Part shown: positions 28,414 to 36,465 of the stretch, piece after piece
Position numbering within the stretch: the stretch's first letter is position 1
How the letters are laid out: every line of letters starts with the position of its first letter
Assembly: GCA_017987975.1 (NCBI GenBank)
Contig: JAGNSQ010000018.1
Location: 1-37,397 of the forward strand
DNA from: Saprospiraceae bacterium
GTDB taxonomy: Bacteria > Bacteroidota > Bacteroidia > Chitinophagales > Saprospiraceae
DNA length: 37,397 nucleotides
Direction: 5' to 3'
Program-made: the position numbers and the translations under genes
The notes under the pieces: model-generated
The model's input: only the letters and a program-made list of their open reading frames with translations
Database searches by the model: none
What the model was told of the DNA's origin: nothing

Positions 28414-28458
28414 GTCCCGCCATCCCCGGTGCACTTCGCATCAGGGATTGACGGGAAC
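28414..28458. repeat. GC-rich long hairpin, REP-like element
   Basis: The sequence folds as GTCCCG - TCCC - GGTGC, loop ACTTC, GCATC - GGGA - CGGGAAC, with small internal mismatches. It stands out as GC-rich in AT-rich surroundings. It lies between the cstB-like and yeeE-like genes and has no T-run on either side, so it is not a standard terminator. It may be a dispersed palindromic repeat or an mRNA-stabilising hairpin. Confidence 0.6.
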
Positions 28459-28496
28459 TTCAAAACCTTCTAACAATTTTAATTCACTACAATATA

Positions 28497-29912
28497 TTAA
28501 CCCATGACTTTGCTCTGACAAACAAAGTCAGTCTTTGGTACTCCGGTTTTGGCAATGGCATTAAATCCACCTTCCACTTCTGTAAAGTTTCTATAACCTC
28601 GTGCCTGAAGAATGGAGGCGGCAATCATACTTCTGTAACCGCCGGCACAATGCAGGTAAAAATGTTCTTCAGGCTGCACGTCTTTTACCCATTCATTGAT
28701 GTAGGAAAGAGGTCTGTTATAAGCTTCGTCAATATGTTCTGCTGCATATTCAGATTCCTTTCTGATATCAATCACCTTACTCTCGCCTATAACCACTGCT
28801 TTAGCAAATTGATCAGCAGTTATTCTGACAACAGTGTCTATCTCTTTACCACTTGCACGCCAAGTTTCAAAACCGCCAGCCAGATGACCCAATACATTGT
28901 CAAAACCTACTCTACTTAATCTGGTCACTGCTTCTTCCTCTTTGCCGGGATCAGTTACCAGAAGAATTGGCTGTTTTACATCCGCAATCAAAGCTCCAAC
29001 CCATGGTGCGAAATCGCCGGTCAGCCCAATGTTTACACTCTGCGGAATGAAGCCTTTCCAAAACTCTCCATTGGCACGGGTATCTAATATCAAGGCACCG
29101 GTCTCTTCAGCCGCAACTTCAAATTCGGCTGCATTGAGGGATCTCAGCCCCTGATTCAATACGGTTTCAAAATTCTCATAACCCCCTTTATTCATGGCAA
29201 CATTGGCACCAAAATAAGCAGGAGGAGGTAATAGACCATCTGTTACTTCTTTGACAAACTCAACTTCCGTCATATTTGCCCTTAATGCGTAGTTATTCTT
29301 TTTTTGCTCACCAATAGTCGAAACCGTTTCTTTGCTCATATTTTTACCACAAGCACTTCCAGCTCCATGTGCCGGATAAACAATTACATCGTCTGCCAAA
29401 GTCATTACCTTATTTCTCAGTGAGTGAAATAATGTAGCTGCCAATTCTTCCTGGGTCATAGAAGCGGCTTTTTGAGCCAGGTCCGGCCTACCTACGTCTC
29501 CAATAAATAAAGTGTCGCCAGAAAATAATGCGTAATCTTTTCCATTTTCATCTTTCAACAGATAACAGGTACTTTCCATGGTGTGACCAGGTGTATGTAA
29601 CACTGTTATTGAAATTTTACCCACCTTAAAGGTTTGGCCATCTGCTGCCGATACAAAATTGAAACTGGGCTGGGCATTGGGACCATAAACTATCGGTGCT
29701 TTTGTTTTTTCACTAAGATCAAGGTGCCCGCTCACAAAATCAGCATGGAAGTGGGTTTCAAAAATATACTTGAGTTGTACCCCATCCTTTTCCAATCTTT
29801 CCAAATACGGCTTTACTTCTCTGAGTGGATCAATGATGGCAGCCTCTCCATCTGATGTAATGTAATAAGCGCCTTGCGCCAAACATCCTGTATAGATTTG
29901 TTCTATTTGCAT
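28497..29912 (-). CDS. CstB-like persulfide dioxygenase-rhodanese fusion, copy 1
   Basis: This 471-residue three-domain protein begins with a metallo-beta-lactamase-fold domain (1-230) containing HFHAD (His54, His56, Asp58), His110, Asp133 and His182. Phe59 stands where binuclear members have His, as expected for the mono-iron persulfide dioxygenases. GAGSACG holds Cys188, matching the extra cysteine of CstB. A first rhodanese domain (about 261-355) lacks a catalytic cysteine, and a second (about 363-460) has the active CAGGYRS loop with Cys422. This is the architecture of Staphylococcus aureus CstB, which turns persulfides into thiosulfate or sulfite. It is a paralogue of the gene at 32830-34245. 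Confidence 0.92.
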   Translation of the reverse strand: MQIEQIYTGCLAQGAYYITSDGEAAIIDPLREVKPYLERLEKDGVQLKYIFETHFHADFVSGHLDLSEKTKAPIVYGPNAQPSFNFVSAADGQTFKVGKISITVLHTPGHTMESTCYLLKDENGKDYALFSGDTLFIGDVGRPDLAQKAASMTQEELAATLFHSLRNKVMTLADDVIVYPAHGAGSACGKNMSKETVSTIGEQKKNNYALRANMTEVEFVKEVTDGLLPPPAYFGANVAMNKGGYENFETVLNQGLRSLNAAEFEVAAEETGALILDTRANGEFWKGFIPQSVNIGLTGDFAPWVGALIADVKQPILLVTDPGKEEEAVTRLSRVGFDNVLGHLAGGFETWRASGKEIDTVVRITADQFAKAVVIGESKVIDIRKESEYAAEHIDEAYNRPLSYINEWVKDVQPEEHFYLHCAGGYRSMIAASILQARGYRNFTEVEGGFNAIAKTGVPKTDFVCQSKVMG

Positions 29913-29959
29913 GTTGTTGTTTTAATAGTTGTTTATGTATTACTTTAAAAAATATGGGG

Positions 29960-29967
29960 CAAAAATA
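29960..29967 (-). promoter_or_regulatory. promoter -7 element for the cstB-like gene, copy 1
   Basis: The minus strand reads TATTTTTG, an exact match to TAnnTTTG and identical to the element of the tRNA-tuf promoter. It is about 48 bases upstream of the start codon. No -33 TTTG is seen at the usual distance; instead a palindrome is centred about 40 bases upstream of the likely transcription start. Confidence 0.5.
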
Positions 29968-29989
29968 ACAGCCCAAATCTATGTGCGGA

Positions 29990-30003
29990 GTAACCTTTGT
30001 TAC
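29990..30003. promoter_or_regulatory. palindrome GTAACCTTTGTTAC, candidate activator site
   Basis: This inverted repeat has 5-base arms (GTAAC/GTTAC) and a 4-base centre. Its centre is about 40 bases upstream of the start predicted from the TATTTTTG element, the place of a class II activator. A closely related palindrome lies upstream of the tauE-like gene at 32579-32593. Confidence 0.4.
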
Positions 30004-30128
30004 ACTAAAACTGCAAGTTTCGAAAGTTATGATTTTTTTAACTTTCACACCAATATTACCACTATATATAAAAATAGTTCCTTAAGTTTTTCAATATAGA
30101 AAACCCATTCTTAATTTAGCCGAAGACA

Positions 30129-30158
30129 TAAAAAAGAGATCATCTCCAATAATCTCTC
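30129..30158 (-). terminator. terminator after the SQR gene
   Basis: On the minus strand AGAGAT ... ATCTCT forms a short stem with an 11-base loop, followed by T6. It is about 95 bases after the SQR stop. The stem is short and AT-rich, so strength is uncertain. Confidence 0.55.
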
Positions 30159-30253
30159 TTCATGTTTTCATTTTAACCGATATAATTAATTTCTGATCTG
30201 AAGATACTATCAATCGTAAGCTATCAATAGCACTCATCATCTTTTAAATTAAT

Positions 30254-31453
30254 TTATGCAGTTCCTTTTAATATTTTGTTCCAATACAACCATGGAAGTC
30301 CATATTTTTTGAGGACCCACATTGACTTTTTAGGTTTGGTCTGGTCTATGGGAAAGCTCATTTTAGGTGTATTGCTGTAGTCAAATTCTGCCAACATCAG
30401 TTTGCCATATTGGGTTGGAATAGGACAGGCACTGTAGCCTTCATATCTGGCTATCAAGGGTTGGTTTTTCATAAAACTTATAACATTGGAGACTACCACG
30501 GGTGCTTGTTTTCTAATAGCGGCCCCGGTCTTACTGCAGGGTGCATTGGTACAATCTCCCAACGAAAAGACATTGGGAAAACGAATATGCTGCATGGTAT
30601 GTTTGTCGATTTCTACATACCCATAAGGGTTGTTAGCATCTTTGAGCTCACTGTGCTTGATGATGTCTGGTGCACTCATAGGAGGCACTGCGTGGCAAAA
30701 GTCAAAATCCAATGATTTAACGGTTAATTCTCCACTGGCAGATTTTTCTTCATAAAACACCTTTTTTGCCTGGCCATCTATACTCACAACATTGACTCCA
30801 AAGTGAGTATGTATGTCGCGTCTTTTGACAATTTTATTGAGTGTTTCTGCATACTCCTTAACGGCAAAAATAGCTCCTGCTCCTGAAAGGTAATGCACTT
30901 CATAAGGGATGCCCATCTTTTGCCAATAGTGAGTAGCTAAGTACATAATTTTGTGAGGAGCACCTCCACATTTTATGGGTGACACGGGATTGGTAAATAC
31001 CGCCTTTCCTCCTTTAAAGTTTTTAATCATTTCCCAGGTATAGGGTGCATGGCTGAATGAGTAGTTACAACTCACTTCGTTTTTACCCAGGGTTTCTTTC
31101 AATCCTTCGATTTTATCCCAGTCTATCTGGAGTCCGGGGCTTACCACCAAAATTTCATAACCAACAGATTCTCCGCTTGCCAGTGTAAGGCTATTGTCAT
31201 CAGGTTGAAATGAGACAACCGCATCTTTGATCCATTTAACTTTATCTGGCATGCAAGACTCTTGTGGTCTAACGGTTTTGTTGATATCAAATTCGCCAGC
31301 CCCAACCAGGGTCCAGGCGGGTTGATAAAAGTGTTTTTCTGAGGGCTCAACAATGGCTATGTCCAGATCTGCCTGACTGCGCAATAATTGGGCAGCCACT
31401 GAGATTCCGGCATTTCCTCCTCCTACAATTAAAATTTGGTGATAACGCGACAT
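30254..31453 (-). CDS. sqr: sulfide:quinone oxidoreductase, type II (human SQOR-like)
   Basis: This flavoprotein oxidises sulfide at the membrane, passes electrons to quinone and releases persulfide. I start at 31453 (MSRYHQILIVGGG), ten codons inside the longest frame, because the FAD-binding strand then begins normally; length 399. FAD motifs GGGNAG and GDCTNAP are clear. The redox cysteines match the two of human SQOR: Cys162 in IKCGGAPHKIMYL and Cys343 in YSACPIPT. The C-terminal segment AEFDYSNTPKMSFPIDQTKP and LPWLYWNKILKG, the membrane-associating part, also resembles the mitochondrial enzyme. It is flanked by cstB-like and tauE-like genes, which use or remove its products. Confidence 0.94.
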   Translation of the reverse strand: MSRYHQILIVGGGNAGISVAAQLLRSQADLDIAIVEPSEKHFYQPAWTLVGAGEFDINKTVRPQESCMPDKVKWIKDAVVSFQPDDNSLTLASGESVGYEILVVSPGLQIDWDKIEGLKETLGKNEVSCNYSFSHAPYTWEMIKNFKGGKAVFTNPVSPIKCGGAPHKIMYLATHYWQKMGIPYEVHYLSGAGAIFAVKEYAETLNKIVKRRDIHTHFGVNVVSIDGQAKKVFYEEKSASGELTVKSLDFDFCHAVPPMSAPDIIKHSELKDANNPYGYVEIDKHTMQHIRFPNVFSLGDCTNAPCSKTGAAIRKQAPVVVSNVISFMKNQPLIARYEGYSACPIPTQYGKLMLAEFDYSNTPKMSFPIDQTKPKKSMWVLKKYGLPWLYWNKILKGTA

Positions 31454-31638
31454 TTTGTTTGAATTTATCGCAATGATCAACAAAATTCAAATAATGTTAG
31501 GCAACAGTAGTCGCATTAAAACTAAACAACTAAATATCAATCACTTATATTGTTTTTCAAAAATGGAGCGAAATAATATTAGGTATAACCAACCTCAACC
31601 AGGCCAAATCCATATTATATTTGGTAGAGCATGTCATG

Positions 31639-31656
31639 TTGTGATAATGGTCACAA
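31639..31656. promoter_or_regulatory. CRP-type site TTGTGA-N6-TCACAA
   Basis: This perfect inverted repeat includes the core TGTGA-N6-TCACA recognised by CRP/Vfr-type regulators of the Crp/Fnr family. It lies in the 286-base gap upstream of the SQR start (about 190 bases away). It may control SQR, though the distance is long for a class I site. On the plus strand TATATTTG (31616-31623), a promoter-like element, lies beside it. Confidence 0.5.
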
Positions 31657-31739
31657 TCCGAAGATATTTATGAATAAAAATTTATTAGAATTATGCGTTA
31701 AAATATTGTCATTTTCAGCAAATCCTATGAAATTCCATT

Positions 31740-32537
31740 TTACACTCCAAAAAATTCCTTTCCCAAAATATAGATTCCCATCACTAGTACAAACCATCCG
31801 AAAGCTGGTTTAAGTTTATTGCCGTCTATGTTTTTTGCCATCCTGCTTCCTATAAAAATGCCCAATATCGCAAAAGCAGATACGATGGCAAGAAACTGCC
31901 AGTCAGTATGGGTTTCGCCTCCTTCTCCAAAAAAACCAATCAATGATTTGGCGGCTATAATAACCAGCGAGGTGCCAACCGCCATTTTCATGGGCAGTTT
32001 ACTGAGCACAACCAGAGCAGGTATAATTAAAAATCCTCCTCCGGCACCAACCAAACCTGTAAGAATGCCTACTACAGCTCCTTCAAGTAATATGACCGGA
32101 TAATTGTACACACGTGGTCCACTTTCTTCCTTGGGTGCAGTGCTTTTTTTAATCATACTATACGATGCTGCAATCATCAAAAGGGCAAATAAACCCATCA
32201 AAAGCAATCTTTTGGTGAGGATAAAGCTGCCAATGGTAATTACTTCTGCAGGAATAGCCGGAACAATCCAGGCTCTGGTGAGAAAAACGGCGATGATAGA
32301 AGGTATCCCAAAAATGACAGCCGTTTTTATATCCACCAACTTATTGGAAAAGTAATTGATTGAACCTACAGCACTTGTCAAACCTACTATAAACAATGAA
32401 TAGGCTGTGGCCAACACTGGCTCCACGCCAAACAAATAAACCAAAACCGGTACGGTAAGAATGCTACCACCTCCACCTATCAAACCCAGGGAAACCCCAA
32501 TAAGGATCGAAGCAGCAAAGCCAATGTATTCCATCAT
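31740..32537 (-). CDS. TauE/SafE-family sulfite or sulfonate exporter
   Basis: This integral membrane protein of 265 residues is counted from the ATG at 32537 (MMEYIGFAASILIG); the frame is open from 32564 but the extra nine residues are polar and unlike the family. About eight hydrophobic segments and the repeated glycine motifs SLGLIGGGGSILTVPVLVY and LVGAGGGFLIIPALV, one in each half, identify the TauE/SafE family. Members export sulfite, sulfoacetate or related anions; in the staphylococcal cst operon a TauE accompanies SQR and CstB. It shares a 292-base divergent region with the second cstB-like gene. A sulfite-exporting role is inference from context. Confidence 0.9.
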   Translation of the reverse strand: MMEYIGFAASILIGVSLGLIGGGGSILTVPVLVYLFGVEPVLATAYSLFIVGLTSAVGSINYFSNKLVDIKTAVIFGIPSIIAVFLTRAWIVPAIPAEVITIGSFILTKRLLLMGLFALLMIAASYSMIKKSTAPKEESGPRVYNYPVILLEGAVVGILTGLVGAGGGFLIIPALVVLSKLPMKMAVGTSLVIIAAKSLIGFFGEGGETHTDWQFLAIVSAFAILGIFIGSRMAKNIDGNKLKPAFGWFVLVMGIYILGKEFFGV

Positions 32538-32578
32538 TTTATTTTTTGCAAAGGTCGCTATCACCTGCCAATAACTAA

Positions 32579-32593
32579 GTAACCTAGGTTAAC
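32579..32593. promoter_or_regulatory. palindrome GTAACCTAGGTTAAC upstream of tauE-like gene
   Basis: The core TAACCTAGGTTA (32580-32591) is a perfect 12-base palindrome about 45 bases upstream of the tauE-like start. It shares GTAACCT..GTTA with the palindrome upstream of cstB-like copy 1. On the minus strand AACATTTG (32608-32601), one base from the -7 consensus, lies just upstream. Confidence 0.45.
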
Positions 32594-32722
32594 TAAGCAC
32601 CAAATGTTCTCACTTAATTCTCACTCGTCTACCCTATCATATTGAATATCAACCCAAAACACAAGCGCTATAGCCTTTAAAAAAAATAAAAATCTTTTCA
32701 AATGTCTGTAATCACTGATAAA

Positions 32723-32801
32723 AATGATGCCCATCATTGAACAATGTGACAAAGGTAGCGCTCTGATCCGTAGCGCTTTCACAACTTTGTGCCATCATTG
32801 A
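32723..32801. promoter_or_regulatory. cluster of palindromes and repeats upstream of cstB-like copy 2
   Basis: Three patterns overlap in the 107 bases before the cstB-like start. AATGATG-CC-CATCATT is a 16-base palindrome at 32723-32738. AGCGCT occurs twice (32757-32762 and 32772-32777) around CTGATCCGT, flanked by ACAAAG (32749-32754) and CTTTGT (32785-32790), giving a larger inverted repeat. CCATCATTGA occurs at 32731-32740 and again at 32792-32801. These look like operators of one or more regulators; the promoter itself is not clear (CAACTTTG at 32782-32789 is one base from consensus). Confidence 0.45.
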
Positions 32802-32829
32802 TTACCTCATTTTATAAAACAAAATCACA

Positions 32830-34245
32830 ATGAAGTTAGAGCAAATTTACACAGGTTGTATTGCCCACGCAGCCTATTATCTTGAGTCCAATGGAGAAGC
32901 TGCCATTTTTGATCCTTTAAGAGAAGTAGGCCCCTATTTGGAAAAAGCAGCAGTTGATCATGCAAAAATCAAATACGTTTTCGAAACCCACTTTCACGCT
33001 GATTTTGTAAGTGGTCATTTGGATTTACAACACAAAGCTGGGGCTGAGATCGTTTTTGGACCTACTGCAAAGCCAGGTTACACCGCTACCGTTGCTGCTG
33101 ACAATCAGATTTTCGAAGTAGGTGCCTGTAAAGTGAAAGTGATTCACACTCCTGGTCATACCATGGAATCAACTACTTACATGGTGATCGACGAAGAGGG
33201 AAAAGAACATGGACTGATCACCGGCGACACCCTCTTTATCGGTGACGTGGGTAGACCCGATCTGGCACAGCATGTAATTGCCGATCTTACTCAGGAAAAA
33301 CTGGCAGCCCACTTGTATGATTCTTTGAGAAACAAAATTATGCCTTTGAGCGATGACTTAATCGTTTATCCCAATCACGGTGCAGGAAGTGCCTGCGGTA
33401 AAAAAATGAGTAAGGAAACTACAGATACTCTCGGCAATCAGAAAAAAGTAAATTATGCCCTTGACCCCAGCTTGTCAAAAGAGGAGTTTATCAAAGTTCT
33501 CCTTGACGGTCTTACCACCCCTCCAGGCTATTTTCCACAAAATGTATTGTTGAATATAAAAGGATACGAGAGCCTTGATTCTGTGTTGGATAGAGCAAAA
33601 ACTCCTCTAAATGCTATAGAATTTGAGGTAGCCGCCAATGAAACACATGCGCTGATTCTTGATACACGTGATGGCAATGCTTTTTCCAAATCTTTCATTC
33701 CCAACTCAATCAATATTGGAATCGATGGCAATTTTGCCCAATGGGTAGGTGAAATGATTCCAGACGTCACCCAGGAAATCCTATTGATTGCTGAACCTGC
33801 AAGATTGGAGGAAAGTCTAATCCGTCTGTCTAGAGTTGGATATGACAATGTAATTGGGTACTTAAAAGATGGATACCAAACCTGGCTGGAGTCTGGCAAA
33901 GAGACCGATTCAATGGATCGCATCACGGCTCAGGAGTTTGAAAGCCTGTTCAAAAAAGGTGAAAACATCCTTTTTGATGTCAGAAAGAAGAGCGAGTACG
34001 ATGCTGAGCATGTGGTAGGAGCCATCAATGTACCTTTAAACCAAATCAACCAACACCTGGCAGAATTTCCAAAAGACAAACAATTTACAATTTATTGTGC
34101 CGGTGGATATAGAAGTATGATAGCTGGTTCTATCCTAAAACAGAGGGGCTGGAACAATTTTGTGGATGTCATAGGAGGTTTTGGAGCCATTTCTAAACAA
34201 GATGTTGCAAAGACCGAATACGTTTGTCCTACTACCATGCTGTAA
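32830..34245 (+). CDS. CstB-like persulfide dioxygenase-rhodanese fusion, copy 2
   Basis: This is a 471-residue paralogue of the protein encoded at 28497-29912, with the same length and domain order. The dioxygenase domain has HFHADF (His54, His56, Asp58, Phe59), His110, Asp133, His183 and Cys189 in GAGSACG. The first rhodanese domain has no catalytic cysteine and the second has CAGGYRS with Cys423. All catalytic residues are kept, so it should be active on persulfides. It is divergent from the tauE-like gene, has its own terminator, and its upstream palindromes differ from those of copy 1. The two copies may therefore be used under different conditions. Confidence 0.92.
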   Translation: MKLEQIYTGCIAHAAYYLESNGEAAIFDPLREVGPYLEKAAVDHAKIKYVFETHFHADFVSGHLDLQHKAGAEIVFGPTAKPGYTATVAADNQIFEVGACKVKVIHTPGHTMESTTYMVIDEEGKEHGLITGDTLFIGDVGRPDLAQHVIADLTQEKLAAHLYDSLRNKIMPLSDDLIVYPNHGAGSACGKKMSKETTDTLGNQKKVNYALDPSLSKEEFIKVLLDGLTTPPGYFPQNVLLNIKGYESLDSVLDRAKTPLNAIEFEVAANETHALILDTRDGNAFSKSFIPNSINIGIDGNFAQWVGEMIPDVTQEILLIAEPARLEESLIRLSRVGYDNVIGYLKDGYQTWLESGKETDSMDRITAQEFESLFKKGENILFDVRKKSEYDAEHVVGAINVPLNQINQHLAEFPKDKQFTIYCAGGYRSMIAGSILKQRGWNNFVDVIGGFGAISKQDVAKTEYVCPTTML

Positions 34246-34276
34246 TAGAAACGAATTATACCATTAACATCATTGA

Positions 34277-34308
34277 GGCCTCATTTCTCCGGAAGTGGGG
34301 TCTTTTTT
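34277..34308 (+). terminator. terminator after cstB-like copy 2
   Basis: The hairpin GGCCTCATTTC - TCCG - GAAGTGGGGTC has 11 pairs including G-U and is followed by T6. It begins 32 bases after the stop codon. Confidence 0.88.
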
Positions 34309-34395
34309 ATTGGAGAAGGTAGAGTTTAGCCATTCTTTTTTTTCTCACATCCATCTGTAACATAATCGTTTGGTTATTTCGTTGTACATTTTACT

Positions 34396-34403
34396 TATGT
34401 TTG
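34396..34403 (+). promoter_or_regulatory. promoter -7 element for the DUF547 operon
   Basis: TATGTTTG matches TAnnTTTG, with TTTG at 34369-34372 upstream (23-base spacer, longer than usual). It lies about 20 bases before the ATG at 34424 and inside the longer open frame, which supports the downstream start for the DUF547 gene. Confidence 0.4.
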
Positions 34404-34423
34404 TAGTCAACAGAAATTCCAGT

Positions 34424-35131
34424 ATGTACTCTTTTGCAAAAATGATCTTGATGACTTTTAGCATTATGGCCCTGCCTGGGTTATCTAATGCTCAAGACTA
34501 TAAGGAGTACGATAAACTTCTCAAAACTTATGTTGACCCCAAAGGTAAGGTCAATTACAAAATGCTGACGAAAGAAAAAACTACTATCAATCAAGTTTTG
34601 GTTCAATGGCAAAAAGTCAATGCACAAAAACTAAATGAAAAGGCAAGGCTGGCATTTTATATCAATTTATACAACCTCACAACTTTAAAATTAATTACCG
34701 ATAACTACCCGATTAAATCGATCAAAGACATCAATGGTGGTAAAATATGGGACACAGGTCTTTTACTTTTGAACGGAAAAACCTATTCCCTCAATGAGCT
34801 GGAAAATCAATTAATTAGAGGCCAGTACAAAAAACCAGGGATTCATTTTTTAATCAATTGCGGGGCAAAATCTTGTCCGCCTCTTCACACAGAGGCATTT
34901 ACAGAAAAAAACATCGATGTATTAATGGAAAATCGCACCCATCAATTCATTAATGATCCTCATTCCAATACCATCACTCCCAATCAGATAAAAATCAATA
35001 AAATTTTTGATTGGTACCAAGCTGATTTTGGAAACCTCATCTCGTTTATAAACAGGTATAGCAATACAAAGGTTATAACAAATGCCAAAATAACTTTTAT
35101 AGCGTACGATTGGGATTTGAACAAACAATGA
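34424..35131 (+). CDS. secreted DUF547-family protein
   Basis: This 235-residue protein starts at the ATG at 34424. The frame is open from 34370, but the shorter start gives a clean signal peptide (MYSFAKMILMTF... ending LSNAQ) and fits the TATGTTTG element upstream. DUF547 is recognised from LNEKARLAFYINLYNLTTLKLI, from PIKSIKDINGGKIWDTGLLL, and from the cysteine motif LINCGAKSCPPL with two conserved cysteines. The fold is related to papain-like/transglutaminase enzymes, but no activity is established for bacterial members. It overlaps the next gene as ATGA, so it is linked to a redox module. Confidence 0.88.
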   Translation: MYSFAKMILMTFSIMALPGLSNAQDYKEYDKLLKTYVDPKGKVNYKMLTKEKTTINQVLVQWQKVNAQKLNEKARLAFYINLYNLTTLKLITDNYPIKSIKDINGGKIWDTGLLLLNGKTYSLNELENQLIRGQYKKPGIHFLINCGAKSCPPLHTEAFTEKNIDVLMENRTHQFINDPHSNTITPNQIKINKIFDWYQADFGNLISFINRYSNTKVITNAKITFIAYDWDLNKQ

Positions 35132-36465
35132 TTCATAATCAAAATATCATCATTATAGGCAATGGCGTAGCAGGGGCAACGGCAGCTCTGGGTATCAGAA
35201 AACGTAGCCAGGCATCTATTACCATTATTTCTGATGAAACAGATTTTCCATACGCTAGAACTGCACTGATGTATATGTTTATGGGCCAGCTAACACTACC
35301 CCAAACCCATTTGTATCCTCCCCATCTATGGAAAGAAAAAAATATTAATCTTATTAAAGCCAGGGTAGTTGGTCTTGACCGGGGGGCAAAAACCATTGAT
35401 TTGGACCAGGGAAGTAAACTTAGCTATGACCAACTCATTCTGGCTACAGGTTCGAAACCCATAATCCCTAATTGTGCCGGCATTGATCTACCCGGAGTTT
35501 GTTCGCTGTATCATATTGACGATCTGAATAAAATTGAAAAACATCTTAATTCCCATATCAAAAACGCTGTAATCATTGGAGGGGGATTGATAGGTGTTGA
35601 ATTGGCGGAAATGTTATTTTCCAGAGGTATAAAGGTTGGTTTTGTAATCAGAGAAGCTTCGTATTGGGCCAACGTTCTTCCAAAAGAAGAATCAGAAATG
35701 GTGACCCGGCATCTAATAGAAAGGGGTGTAACCATACTCCCCAATGAAGAATTGTCTGCCATCACAGGAGATCAGCATACAACCGGAGTTATTTGCAAAT
35801 CGGGAAAAAATATTTCCTGTGATTTTGTAGGAATTACCATTGGTGTCTGTCCCAATGTGTCTATTTTTTCAAAAACCGGACTGAGCCTAAATCAGGGTAT
35901 TTTGACAGATTCATTTTTGAGAACCAACGATTCTAATATTTATGCCATCGGCGATTGTGCTGAACTGACCTCTCCTGCAGAAAACAGAAAGTCTATTGAA
36001 GCCGTTTGGTACACAGCCAGAAAGATGGGTGAGGTAGTGGCGGCTAATATTTGTGGAGAAAACAAAATTTATGAACAAGGTCATTGGTACAATTCTGCGA
36101 AGTTTTTTGACCTTGAATATCAGGTTTATGGCTATGTGCCCAAAATCGTTGAAACTCCCTATAAGTATCATTACCTCCAATTTACCAATTGTCAAAAATC
36201 CATTAGGATAGTGTATCATGAAGAAGGTCATGTGGTAGGATTCTTATCGATGGGAATTAGGCTAAGACAAAATATTTGTGAGTCCTGGATCAATGAAAAA
36301 ACACAGATAAAAGAGGTCTTACAAAATTTTGATAAAGCCAACTTTGATCCCGAATTTACTCCTGAGCCATACAAAAATTTGAATACACAGAGCCCTGGTT
36401 CAAATACCCGTAAAGGTCGAAGTCTGTTATCTTTTATCCTTTCATTTTTAAGAAATAGGTCATGA
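35128..36465 (+). CDS. FAD/NAD(P)-dependent pyridine nucleotide-disulfide-type oxidoreductase
   Basis: This 445-residue protein is counted from the ATG at 35128, which overlaps the DUF547 stop as ATGA and places the FAD motif IIIIGNGVAGATAAL near the N-terminus. Other class features are LILATGSKP, a second Rossmann motif for NAD(P)H (IIGGGLIGVELAEMLFSRG), and the FAD-closing IYAIGDCAE. It resembles NirB-type and rubredoxin-reductase-like flavoproteins, but no redox-active CxxC pair is visible. A C-terminal extension of about 120 residues follows. It overlaps the next gene, a membrane iron-sulfur protein, by four bases, suggesting electron exchange between the two. The substrate is unknown. 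Confidence 0.85.
   Translation: MIHNQNIIIIGNGVAGATAALGIRKRSQASITIISDETDFPYARTALMYMFMGQLTLPQTHLYPPHLWKEKNINLIKARVVGLDRGAKTIDLDQGSKLSYDQLILATGSKPIIPNCAGIDLPGVCSLYHIDDLNKIEKHLNSHIKNAVIIGGGLIGVELAEMLFSRGIKVGFVIREASYWANVLPKEESEMVTRHLIERGVTILPNEELSAITGDQHTTGVICKSGKNISCDFVGITIGVCPNVSIFSKTGLSLNQGILTDSFLRTNDSNIYAIGDCAELTSPAENRKSIEAVWYTARKMGEVVAANICGENKIYEQGHWYNSAKFFDLEYQVYGYVPKIVETPYKYHYLQFTNCQKSIRIVYHEEGHVVGFLSMGIRLRQNICESWINEKTQIKEVLQNFDKANFDPEFTPEPYKNLNTQSPGSNTRKGRSLLSFILSFLRNRS

Larger units (their letters stand above)
29913..30253. other. intergenic region between SQR and cstB-like copy 1
   Basis: This 341-base gap holds the cstB-like promoter and palindrome (29960-30003) and the SQR terminator (30129-30158). 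I see no further gene in it; an open frame reaching 30048 runs antisense-frame through the cstB-like start and has no family resemblance. Confidence 0.6.

Noticed and set aside
29830-30048. 72-codon minus-strand frame upstream of cstB-like copy 1
   Set aside because: It overlaps the start of the real gene in another frame and covers the promoter region; no family resemblance.
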